Part shown: positions 57,701 to 64,000 of the stretch, in pieces
How the letters are laid out: each line of letters begins with the position of its first letter
Position numbering within the stretch: the first letter of the stretch is position 1
Assembly: GCA_900102235.1 (NCBI GenBank)
Contig: FMVL01000003.1
Span: forward strand, 372,001-436,000
Origin: Lachnospiraceae bacterium XBB2008
Lineage (GTDB): Bacteria; Bacillota; Clostridia; Lachnospirales; Lachnospiraceae
Length of the DNA: 64,000 nt
Direction: 5' to 3'
Program-made: the position numbers and the translations under genes
The notes under the pieces: generated by a model
What the model was told of the DNA's origin: nothing
Database searches by the model: none
The model's input: the letters and a program-made list of their open reading frames with translations, nothing else

Positions 57701-58683
57701 GAAACAGCTGCGTTCTGGATCCTGTCGGCCAGCTCGCGTGTCACCTTATCACCTGCGGAAGCGATGATGTCACCGGTAGTAACGTCCACTACATCCTCAG
57801 CGAGCACATGACCTGCTATACGGTTTCTGAACATAAGTTTCTTATTGAACTTATATCTGCCGACCTTAGCCAGATCATATCTTCTGGGGTCAAAGAACAT
57901 ACCGTTAACGAGGCTCTCTGCACTCTCAATGCTCAGGGGCTCGCCGGGACGGATCTTCTTATATAATTCAAGTAAACCTTCCTGGGAATTCTCAGCCAGA
58001 TCCTTGGCAAAAGTAGCCTCGATCTTGGGCTCGTCACCGAAGAGTTCGCGGATCTCCTCGTTGGTACCCACACCCATCGCACGGATGAGAACCGTTACGG
58101 GAACCTTACGTGTACGATCCACGCGCACATAGAAGACATCACTTGAGTCAGTTTCATACTCAAGCCATGCACCTCTGTTAGGTATGACCTGACATGAATA
58201 CAGAGTCTTACCTATCTTATCGTGGCTTATGGAATAATAGATACCGGGTGATCTGACGAGCTGAGAAACTATAACTCTCTCTGCACCGTTGATGACGAAT
58301 GTACCCGTCTCAGTCATAAGCGGAAGATCGCCCATGAATATCTCGTGATCGGTTATCTCGTCGTTCTCTTTGTTGATCAGACGAACCTTCACCTTCATGG
58401 GAGCTGCGTAAGTAGCGTCGCGTTCCTTACATTTCTCAATAGAATACTTTACGTCATCTTCACATAGCTCGTAGTCCACGAATTCCAGACTTAAGCGATC
58501 GCTGTAGTCGGAAATCGGAGAGATGTCATCAAACACCTCTTTCAGACCTTCTTCCAGGAACCATCGATAGGAGTTCTTCTGAACTTCGATCAGATTGGGC
58601 ATCTCCAGTACTTCCCTCTGCTTTGCATAGGTCATACGTAGATTCTTGCCTGCGGTCACCGGACGTATCCTGTTTTTCTCCAT
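54739..58683 (-). CDS. rpoB: DNA-directed RNA polymerase subunit beta
   Basis: Start at the ATG 58681-58683 ([20 protein letters not shown]) behind GGGGTGA. The frame is open further to 58794, but that stretch contains the promoter and lacks homology. The product is 1314 residues. The rifampicin-region segment [30 protein letters not shown], the core [15 protein letters not shown] and the C-terminal [18 protein letters not shown] are intact and of sensitive type. The last ~45 residues are strongly acidic (Asp/Glu-rich). Confidence 0.99.
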   Translation of the reverse strand: MEKNRIRPVTAGKNLRMTYAKQREVLEMPNLIEVQKNSYRWFLEEGLKEVFDDISPISDYSDRLSLEFVDYELCEDDVKYSIEKCKERDATYAAPMKVKVRLINKENDEITDHEIFMGDLPLMTETGTFVINGAERVIVSQLVRSPGIYYSISHDKIGKTLYSCQVIPNRGAWLEYETDSSDVFYVRVDRTRKVPVTVLIRAMGVGTNEEIRELFGDEPKIEATFAKDLAENSQEGLLELYKKIRPGEPLSIESAESLVNGMFFDPRRYDLAKVGRYKFNKKLMFRNRIAGHVLAEDVVDVTTGDIIASAGDKVTRELADRIQNAAVSGVLIQTEERNVKVLSNLMVDITNFIECDPKELGVTELVYYPVLRQIIEEYADDPNGLAEAIQSNIHELIPKHITREDILASINYNMHLEHGVGNDDDIDHLGNRRIRAVGELLQNQYRIGMSRLERVVRERMTTHDAEDVSPQALINIKPVQAAVKEFFGSSQLSQFMDQNNPLGELTHKRRLSALGPGGLSRDRAGFEVRDVHYTHYGRMCPIETPEGPNIGLINSLASYARINEYGFVEAPYRKIDKSDPENPRVTDEVVYMTADEEDNYHVAQASAPLDEKGYFKRSTVSGRFKDETQEYPKTMFDYMDVSPKMVFSVATALIPFLQNDDANRALMGSNMQRQAVPLLFTEAPVVGTGMEPKAAVDSGVCVLAKKAGTVSYVATDVINIVSDDDKEEIVYKLSKFARSNQSNCYNQKPIVVKGAHVEAGEVIADGPSTCGGELALGKNPLIGFMTWEGYNYEDAVLLSERLVQDDVYTSVHIEEYEAEARDTKLGPEDITRDVPGVGEDALKNLDERGIIRIGAEVRAGDILVGKVTPKGETELTAEERLLRAIFGDKAREVRDTSLKVPHGEYGIVVDAKVFTRENGDELSPGVNQAVRIYIAQKRKISVGDKMAGRHGNKGVVSRVLPVEDMPYLPNGRPLDIVLNPLGVPSRMNIGQVLEIHLSLAAKALGFNVATPVFDGAKENDIMDTLDLANDYVNLPFDKEEAKLAEWKEKGVKENFKDKYKDTLAAEVMDYLSENRDHRELWKGVPITRDGKVWLRDGRTGELFDSPVTIGHMHYLKLHHLVDDKIHARSTGPYSLVTQQPLGGKAQFGGQRFGEMEVWALEAYGAAYTLQEILTVKSDDVIGRVKTYEAIIKGENIPEPGIPESFKVLLKELQSLGLDIRVLREDGTEVEIKEQVDYNDSVFKYELNGRSQGHNKEDKSLGELGYSTQEFNEETGEFETTEDDGIEDSDEFDDSEEFGVEDDFDSADDVDPEDE

Positions 58684-58765
58684 TGACAAATCACCCCATT
58701 TTTTCTTATTTTGAGCCATTTTTGGGCGCAAAAGAGCATACCTCACCCATAATGGCGCATCATCC

Positions 58766-58794
58766 ATTCTATCGCAAACCATATCCTGCGTCAA
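58766..58794 (-). promoter_or_regulatory. Promoter of rpoBC
   Basis: On the minus strand, -35 TTGACG (58794-58789), 17-base spacer, -10 TAGAAT (58771-58766). The leader is about 75 bases. It lies inside the open frame upstream of rpoB and so supports the start at 58683. Confidence 0.9.
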
Positions 58795-58840
58795 GGAAAA
58801 CTTTATGAAATATATAAAAAGAATAAAAGAACACTTTAAG

Positions 58841-58876
58841 TGAAAGAAACCCGGGGATGCATATCCGCATCCCCGG
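58841..58876 (-). terminator. Terminator or attenuator between rplL and rpoB
   Basis: A perfect ten-pair stem, CCGGGGATGC (58851-58860) with GCATCCCCGG (58867-58876), is followed on the minus strand by GTTTCTTTC. The U-tract is imperfect, so partial termination is likely, as in other rplL-rpoB gaps. Confidence 0.8.
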
Positions 58877-58898
58877 ATGAGTATTTGCTGCGTTCAAA

Positions 58899-59279
58899 TT
58901 ACTTAAGAGTAACCTTTGCGCCTTCAGCTTCGAGCTTAGCCTTGAGATCGTCAGCTTCTTCCTTGCTGGCTGCTTCCTTGATAACCTTGGGAGCGGAATC
59001 AACAAGATCCTTAGCTTCCTTCAGGCCAAGGCCTGTAGCTTCACGAACAACCTTGATAACCTTAACCTTGTTCTCGCCTACTTCGGTAAGCTCTACATCG
59101 AACTCAGTCTTGTCATCAGCTGCTGCTGCGCCGTCTGCTGCGCCTGCTGCTGCTACTACGACGCCTGCTGCTGCAGATACGCCAAACTCTTCTTCACATG
59201 CTTTTACGAGATCGTTAAGCTCAAGAACGGAGAGCTCTTTGATCGCATCAATGAAATCCTGTGTGGACATCTTTGCCAT
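58899..59279 (-). CDS. rplL: 50S ribosomal protein L7/L12
   Basis: Stalk protein recruiting translation GTPases. The 126-residue product has the N-terminal dimer domain ([30 protein letters not shown]), an Ala-rich hinge, and the C-terminal domain with [35 protein letters not shown] (read in parts). Typical. Confidence 0.99.
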   Translation of the reverse strand: MAKMSTQDFIDAIKELSVLELNDLVKACEEEFGVSAAAGVVVAAAGAADGAAAADDKTEFDVELTEVGENKVKVIKVVREATGLGLKEAKDLVDSAPKVIKEAASKEEADDLKAKLEAEGAKVTLK

Positions 59280-59326
59280 TTTATTTTCCTCCTAAATTAA
59301 TTGAATAAATATCAGTGGTTTACAGA

Positions 59327-60007
59327 TCATTCTGCAGGTGCTTCTTCTGCTGAATCTTCTGCTGTCGCAGAAGCTTCTGAAGAAGCTGTCGCTTCTTCTG
59401 CGACTGAATCCTCACTCTTAGCTTCCTCAGCTGCAGGTGCTTCCTCTACCTTTGCTTCTTCTGCTGCGGGTGCCTCCTCGGCGGGAGCCTCATCTGCCTT
59501 CTCTGCAGGTGCACATTCTCCTGCGCCGCCTTTCTCTGCGATCTGGTTGAGAACGCGAGCAAGGTTGGTAATGGGAGACTGCAGGCTGCCAAGCAGTTTG
59601 GACAGCAGTTCCTCTCTTGAGGGAACCTTAGCGATCTGCTCGATACCCTGTGCATCATATACAGTGCCTTCAACAACACCGGCCTTGATCTCAAGTGCCT
59701 GAGCTGTCTTAGCGAATTTTGCAAGGATTCTTGCGGGTGCGGTTGCATCTTCTGTAGAGATTGCAATGGCACTGGGGCCTTCAAGATAAGGTGCAAGAGC
59801 TTCAAAATCCGTACCCTTGAACGCGAAGTTCATAAAGGTATTCTTGTACACTTTGTAAGTGATGTTGTTCTCGCGGAGCTCTTTGCGAAGTCTGGTATCC
59901 TCATCAACCGTAAGTCCGCGGTAATCCACGAGTACGACTGACTGGGCATCCTTGATGTTCGCTGAGATTTCTTCCACGATGGGTTTCTTCAGTTCTACCT
60001 TTGCCAT
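59327..60007 (-). CDS. rplJ: 50S ribosomal protein L10 with long acidic C-terminal tail
   Basis: L10 anchors the L7/L12 stalk. Residues 1-165 are normal: KKPIVEEISANIKDAQSVVLVDYRGLTVDEDTRLRKELRE (read in parts) and REELLSKLLGSLQSPI. The 226-residue total exceeds the usual 165-180 by about 50, because of a C-terminal Ala/Glu/Ser-rich tail with repeats EEAPAAEEAK. The L10 leader precedes it. rplK, rplA and nusG are not found upstream; a surface-protein gene is there instead. Confidence 0.98.
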   Translation of the reverse strand: MAKVELKKPIVEEISANIKDAQSVVLVDYRGLTVDEDTRLRKELRENNITYKVYKNTFMNFAFKGTDFEALAPYLEGPSAIAISTEDATAPARILAKFAKTAQALEIKAGVVEGTVYDAQGIEQIAKVPSREELLSKLLGSLQSPITNLARVLNQIAEKGGAGECAPAEKADEAPAEEAPAAEEAKVEEAPAAEEAKSEDSVAEEATASSEASATAEDSAEEAPAE

Positions 60008-60044
60008 TTTCTTTCCTCCTTCTTTTATTCTTTGCCGAAAGAGT

Positions 60045-60180
60045 TATATAAAAGAAAAACTCCCGTCCAAAGACAGGAGTAACAAGCTCTAAGATAACTC
60101 ATTCCTCGGCAGGCGCTGTGCTTACACCTCAGTGCGCGTATCCGCGCTTCGTCGGTACCTGCTGTCTTCGGCATGGTTTC
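60045..60180 (-). promoter_or_regulatory. L10 leader with transcription attenuator
   Basis: This matches the known r-protein leader upstream of rplJ-rplL in Firmicutes. On the minus strand GCAGG and CCTGC close a domain with hairpins GCGCG/CGCGC and a GTG/CAC stem. The attenuator follows: ACTCCTGTC with GACGGGAGT (60080-60059) and UUUUUCUUUU. The segment AAGACAG upstream (near 60163-60169) can pair with CUGUCUU of the attenuator, giving an antiterminator. L10-L12 binding should favour termination. Confidence 0.9.
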
Positions 60181-60192
60181 ATAACCTTTGAT

Positions 60193-60221
60193 ACAATACC
60201 ATGCGGATCCGCATGTGTCAA
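60193..60221 (-). promoter_or_regulatory. Promoter of rplJ-rplL with palindrome filling the spacer
   Basis: On the minus strand, -35 TTGACA (60221-60216), 17-base spacer, -10 TATTGT (60198-60193). The perfect 16-base palindrome CATGCGGATCCGCATG (60200-60215) fills all but one base of the spacer. The -35 overlaps the stop codon of the surface-protein gene. A repressor binding the palindrome would sit between the two boxes. Confidence 0.85.
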
Positions 60222-63200
60222 TCATTTTTTGGAGAATCGGTCTCCTCCGTGATGTCCGCCGTATCGTCCGGAACGAACAGCTGCTCCTTGCTGCTTATCT
60301 GATCAGTGATCTTATCCTTGACCTTGCGGTATGCTTTCTTTATCTGCCTGCGGCTCTTCCGTCTGGTCATAAGCCATATTATCACGCCGATGAGAGCGAT
60401 AAGAGCAATGGCAGCGATCACGATCACGGCTATGTACTTCCGGTTCTTAGACTCTATCCCCGAAATGTCCAGTTTGAGTTTTGCTTTATTGCCTTCAATT
60501 TCGTATATATGATATTTTCCCATCGTACCGATGCTCTCAAGCTCGACCCAACTGCCACCTTCATCTTCATAGAGTTTCATGACTTCACAGGCGTCTTCAC
60601 CGTAGACCGTATCGGGCAAAAACCTGATCCTGTGCGTGCTTGCACCGTCATCGGGGATCATGATCTCGTAATACACATAATCGGACAGGGTTGAATTGTC
60701 GCCCTCCACGAAATTGAGCGTCCTGGCGACTATAAAAGAATCGTCCTCCTTAAAGTTTCCGTCAACCAGAATGTCGGAAGCATGGACCTCATCATTCGCC
60801 GAAGATGCCGACAATGTGGTCTTGTATCTCCTGTATACGGCAGTTATGGTCTCATCCTCCTCAACAGGATCTATCCCTTCGGTATCCCAGTCGACATAGA
60901 ATCCTTCCTTCGGTTCCACCTCGGGATAATCCGTCATGCTTATGCTGTCACCGAAGTCAACTTTCGTTCTTGCGATCCTTACGGGACCGTCAGCCTCCTC
61001 GTCATCGAGCATGAAAGTAACCGTCAGATGTCTGAAATCCGCCGGGATCCCCATATCGGTCATTTCCTTATATGTGACAGGCTCCGCTTTGTAGCTGTAG
61101 CTTACCCGGTCGATACCGGCTGCGCCGCTTCCGGCGAAAAAGTTATTGCGTACTTCACCATCTTCACGGACATGTCCCGCTATCGCACCGCACCAGCTGC
61201 CGCTCGCACAGGGATCGGCAAATGCCATGCAGTCCCTTATGTTGACGCCGTCTCCGACGATGCCGCCGACATAGTTCGTACCGGACATCGCTGCTTTTGC
61301 ATACGAGGAAATGATATAGGATAAGGACGATCCGGCAATGCCTCCGACGTAATCACCGGACTCCGAACTTATCGTCGCATAGTTCTCGTCACGGATCACG
61401 GTACCCATCTCCTGGCGTCCACACACGCCGCCCGCATAACTCTTGACGCAGTTTACTTCCTCATAGTTTTTGTTTCCTCTGAGGACACACTTGGTGATAT
61501 ATGAAGTGTTGAGCTGAGTATCCTTTATACCCGTTACATCGCTTTCCAGGTCATAGTCGTATTCTATCGCCATCGTTCCCGCGATACCGGCGACATTGAT
61601 ATCACCGCTTATCATCCCGTAGTTCAGACAGGAATCGACCGTAGCATCGGTACTTGTTTCGGCTACGTTTATCGAATCATCCGTGAAGATCGCGGTATAG
61701 TCCTGTTCAAGAACACCGTCGAGTGCATCGGTATACAGGAGCATGATCGTGTTGAACTGATCCGACACGGCTTCAAGATCATCGGTCAGCACATATGTCG
61801 CGCCGTTTATCTCCTGATTGAGCAGACCGAAGTTGTCATTCATGACCTGCATGTTGTCTGCCAGAGAGGTCGTGTGCGCCTTATAGTCGGATGATAATGT
61901 CGGGAAGGTCACCGTACCCATCCCCGCAACATCACTGATCAGGTTTTTGGTCTGGTCAGTCGCCGAAGAAAGGTTATATGCCGCCGCTTCAAGTGAGTTT
62001 ATCGAATCGATCGCATCGGATCTGGCAGCTCCCGACATGGAGTCAAGTGCGGAATACATTATTCGGGTAACATCGCCTGCTGCCGAGGCCACATCATCGG
62101 TATATGCGACGCCGTGGCTTTCCAGATATTTTTCGGAGGCGTACGTATTTGCCCACACAGCTGCCGCGGAAGCCGCATCTGCTGCAAGTCTTGAATCATT
62201 GTCATTTCCGACGATCGGGAAAGGCTCCTCCGAAGGAGCGGAATAATGCACCCAGTTTCCGTCTTTATCAAAATCGCTGATAAGTCCGGCTTTTTCCGAT
62301 GCAGTCCCGTTCGGCATATACGGAGCATTCGCTCCTGCGTATGTCGTCCCGTTTACGGGTGCCGAATTATATGTATACGAACCGTCCCCGAGTTTATATG
62401 CCAGATTCTCCGCGTCCGTCCCGTATACAGTTGAATTCTCATTACTCCAGATATACCAGTTGTAATATGCCCTGTATGCTTTGGAATAGTAGTCCTTAAA
62501 CTCCACGGTCGATTTTTCGATCGTATTTGTCGCATCAGTGTAGGCGACTCTGTCCGAATCGCTCACATACCGTGTCAGATCCAGATCGGCCACGGTCGCT
62601 TTCGTGCCTTCCATGGCACTTCCTATATTGGTAAAAGCATATGCGGTCTGATCAAGCAGCCCGTCCTGTCTGGACGACTGGGCCAGTATATAATCCACTC
62701 TCGAGAATGACTCCGTCGCCGCACCGGATAAACCGTTTGCAAAATCAACGGTATTCTCGGCAAGATATTTTGCATCGGTGATCGCGTTGGTCGTATATTG
62801 CTGGATCACGGAAAGTCTGCCCGTGATGACATCGGACTGGTTTCTGGTATCGGAAAGCGTGGCGTTCACCAGGTCATGGAGTTTGTTTATCGCTTCGGAA
62901 AGCTGATAAGCCACATCCTGACTGAAGTCTATGGTGATATAAGGCTCTGCCTGTCCGACGATGCCGCCGATATCCTTACGTCCGAGGATCTCTCCGTTAT
63001 TGATGCACGAATATACATAACCTGACTGTCTGCCCACTATGCCGCCCGTGTTATATCCCACATGCTCATATCCTATCGTCGCATGATTGACGCAGTGAGT
63101 GATGAGTCCGATGGAAAGCCCCGCTATTCCTCCCGTATCCGTAACGGTAGTCCTGGCCTGTGCCTCATCATCTCCGCTTTGGAATCTGGAATCTATCATG

Positions 63201-64000
63201 TCCAGAACGCTTGTGATGTTGCTTATGGATTGTTCGGTAAGTGTGATATCCGTATTAGAGGTATTCACGGCAGCGTTGTTGGTGCAGTTAGCGATATTAC
63301 CGATATTCTCACCCGCTATGCCTCCGGTGAAATGCACTCCTCTTACGATGCCGCCCGCTTCACATCCCGAGATCACTCCGGTCAGTTCGTTCATGCCGGC
63401 TATGCCTCCGACATGATCGTTTCCGGTCACAGCTCCCTCAAAGGTACACTGTGCTATGACTCCGGCATTGTCTCCGGCTATGCCGCCGACTATGATCTGA
63501 TCGCCTTCGGGTACGACCGTCCCGCAGACATTCAGGTTCATGATGACAGCGTTCTCCTGAACTCTGGAAAAGAGCCCGACATACGAATTGCTGTCGCTTA
63601 TCGCCACTTCGCTGATCGTATGACCTTTGCCGTCAAATATCCCGCCGAAAGTCGGAATCCCCGAGAACTGTCTTCCCAGCAGCGATATATCGTCTGTCAG
63701 GATGACTCTCTTGTTGCATGACCATGTGTCCAGTGAACAGTCTTCCGAGAATCTGATGAACTCATCCGCATTCGAGATCTCTACAGTGATCCAGTTGATG
63801 CCTATAAGCGCACTTATATCTTCCTCGATATCCGTATCGGTATCGGTGACGTTCTCACGGACCTTTTCCTGTGTTCCGGTCGTCACTCCCTCTGACAGCG
63901 TATCGTATACAACCCTTCCGCTGTCTATGGTCTCTATGACTCTCTCGACTTCCTCCGTTTCGTTTTCATCCGATGCATTACCGCTTCCTGCAGCCGTTGC
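60218..64000 (-). CDS. Giant GLUG-repeat cell-surface protein, 5' end beyond window
   Basis: The frame is open to the right edge (1260 codons), so the GTG at 63886 is probably not the start and the N-terminus is missing. Repeats of the type GGIAGENxGxIxNC (GLUG-like) fill two blocks, about residues 130-370 and 830-960. Between them is a helical, Ala-rich region with long heptad-like stretches. A further part has the InlB/Flg_new-like DYPEVEPKEGFYVDWDTEGI. One transmembrane helix (about 1190-1211) and a basic, then acidic, cytoplasmic tail of 49 residues end it. Likely an adhesin or surface scaffold; the membrane anchor replaces an LPxTG signal. Confidence 0.88.
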   Translation of the reverse strand, partial: ATAAGSGNASDENETEEVERVIETIDSGRVVYDTLSEGVTTGTQEKVRENVTDTDTDIEEDISALIGINWITVEISNADEFIRFSEDCSLDTWSCNKRVILTDDISLLGRQFSGIPTFGGIFDGKGHTISEVAISDSNSYVGLFSRVQENAVIMNLNVCGTVVPEGDQIIVGGIAGDNAGVIAQCTFEGAVTGNDHVGGIAGMNELTGVISGCEAGGIVRGVHFTGGIAGENIGNIANCTNNAAVNTSNTDITLTEQSISNITSVLDMIDSRFQSGDDEAQARTTVTDTGGIAGLSIGLITHCVNHATIGYEHVGYNTGGIVGRQSGYVYSCINNGEILGRKDIGGIVGQAEPYITIDFSQDVAYQLSEAINKLHDLVNATLSDTRNQSDVITGRLSVIQQYTTNAITDAKYLAENTVDFANGLSGAATESFSRVDYILAQSSRQDGLLDQTAYAFTNIGSAMEGTKATVADLDLTRYVSDSDRVAYTDATNTIEKSTVEFKDYYSKAYRAYYNWYIWSNENSTVYGTDAENLAYKLGDGSYTYNSAPVNGTTYAGANAPYMPNGTASEKAGLISDFDKDGNWVHYSAPSEEPFPIVGNDNDSRLAADAASAAAVWANTYASEKYLESHGVAYTDDVASAAGDVTRIMYSALDSMSGAARSDAIDSINSLEAAAYNLSSATDQTKNLISDVAGMGTVTFPTLSSDYKAHTTSLADNMQVMNDNFGLLNQEINGATYVLTDDLEAVSDQFNTIMLLYTDALDGVLEQDYTAIFTDDSINVAETSTDATVDSCLNYGMISGDINVAGIAGTMAIEYDYDLESDVTGIKDTQLNTSYITKCVLRGNKNYEEVNCVKSYAGGVCGRQEMGTVIRDENYATISSESGDYVGGIAGSSLSYIISSYAKAAMSGTNYVGGIVGDGVNIRDCMAFADPCASGSWCGAIAGHVREDGEVRNNFFAGSGAAGIDRVSYSYKAEPVTYKEMTDMGIPADFRHLTVTFMLDDEEADGPVRIARTKVDFGDSISMTDYPEVEPKEGFYVDWDTEGIDPVEEDETITAVYRRYKTTLSASSANDEVHASDILVDGNFKEDDSFIVARTLNFVEGDNSTLSDYVYYEIMIPDDGASTHRIRFLPDTVYGEDACEVMKLYEDEGGSWVELESIGTMGKYHIYEIEGNKAKLKLDISGIESKNRKYIAVIVIAAIALIALIGVIIWLMTRRKSRRQIKKAYRKVKDKITDQISSKEQLFVPDDTADITEETDSPKND

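Noticed and set aside
58684-58794. N-terminal extension of rpoB
   Set aside because: The stretch holds the rpoB promoter and the known family start with a GGGGTGA RBS is at 58683.

Overview
The window suggests a Gram-positive anaerobe of the Clostridia, most likely Lachnospiraceae (inference). Evidence: the Firmicute ribosomal gene order ending rplQ-ecfA1-ecfA2-ecfT-truA, a zinc-ribbon S14, a threonyl-tRNA synthetase without TGS domain, lipobox lipoproteins, sigma-A type promoters, and glycan-degrading enzymes typical of gut or rumen species. No tRNA, rRNA, CRISPR array, insertion sequence or phage gene was found.

The backbone is the transcription/translation macro-cluster, all on the minus strand and read from right to left: rplJ-rplL-rpoB-rpoC (60.0-51.0 kb), rpsL-rpsG-fusA-tuf (40.3-35.7 kb), then the fused S10-spc-alpha operon rpsJ to rplQ (21.2-5.2 kb), followed by an M15 peptidase, the ECF transporter core, truA and a lipase-like gene cut by the left edge. 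Three stretches of accessory genes break up this normally compact cluster. (i) A giant GLUG-type surface protein (>64.0-60.2 kb) stands directly upstream of rplJ. (ii) At 40.4-51.0 kb lie a small pseudopilus/secretion-like locus (GGNEF protein, ECF sigma factor, membrane protein, transglutaminase lipoprotein, GspF, four small pseudopilin-like or DUF4860 proteins) and a surface-sugar group (GT52-like transferase, N-acetyl sugar amidotransferase, DUF6044-like membrane protein). (iii) At 21.6-35.6 kb lie a methyltransferase, a BMP-family lipoprotein, an HExxH secreted protein, a Crp/Fnr regulator, GH31 and GH29 glycosidases, a DJ-1 protein, thrS and a hybrid histidine kinase.

Regulatory signals are readable by eye. 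There are clear sigma-A promoters for rpsL (perfect consensus), rplJ, rpoB, tuf, rpsJ, the GH31 gene and others, terminators after tuf, rplQ, the DJ-1 gene and the gene at 40.5 kb, and a classical L10 leader with attenuator. The least explained part of the window is RNA-level structure. Most ribosomal-operon gaps above about 40 bases contain perfect hairpins without U-tracts, and several form larger folds: a ~138-nt element closed by a ~21-bp stem between secY and adk, five consecutive hairpins between rpmJ and rpsM, three-way-junction candidates ahead of rpsD and at the 5' end of the rpsL transcript, and paired hairpins between rpsH and rplF. These are candidate r-protein autoregulatory leaders, processing sites or dispersed intergenic repeats. 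Two promoters contain palindromes in operator positions; in the rplJ promoter a 16-bp palindrome fills nearly the whole spacer.
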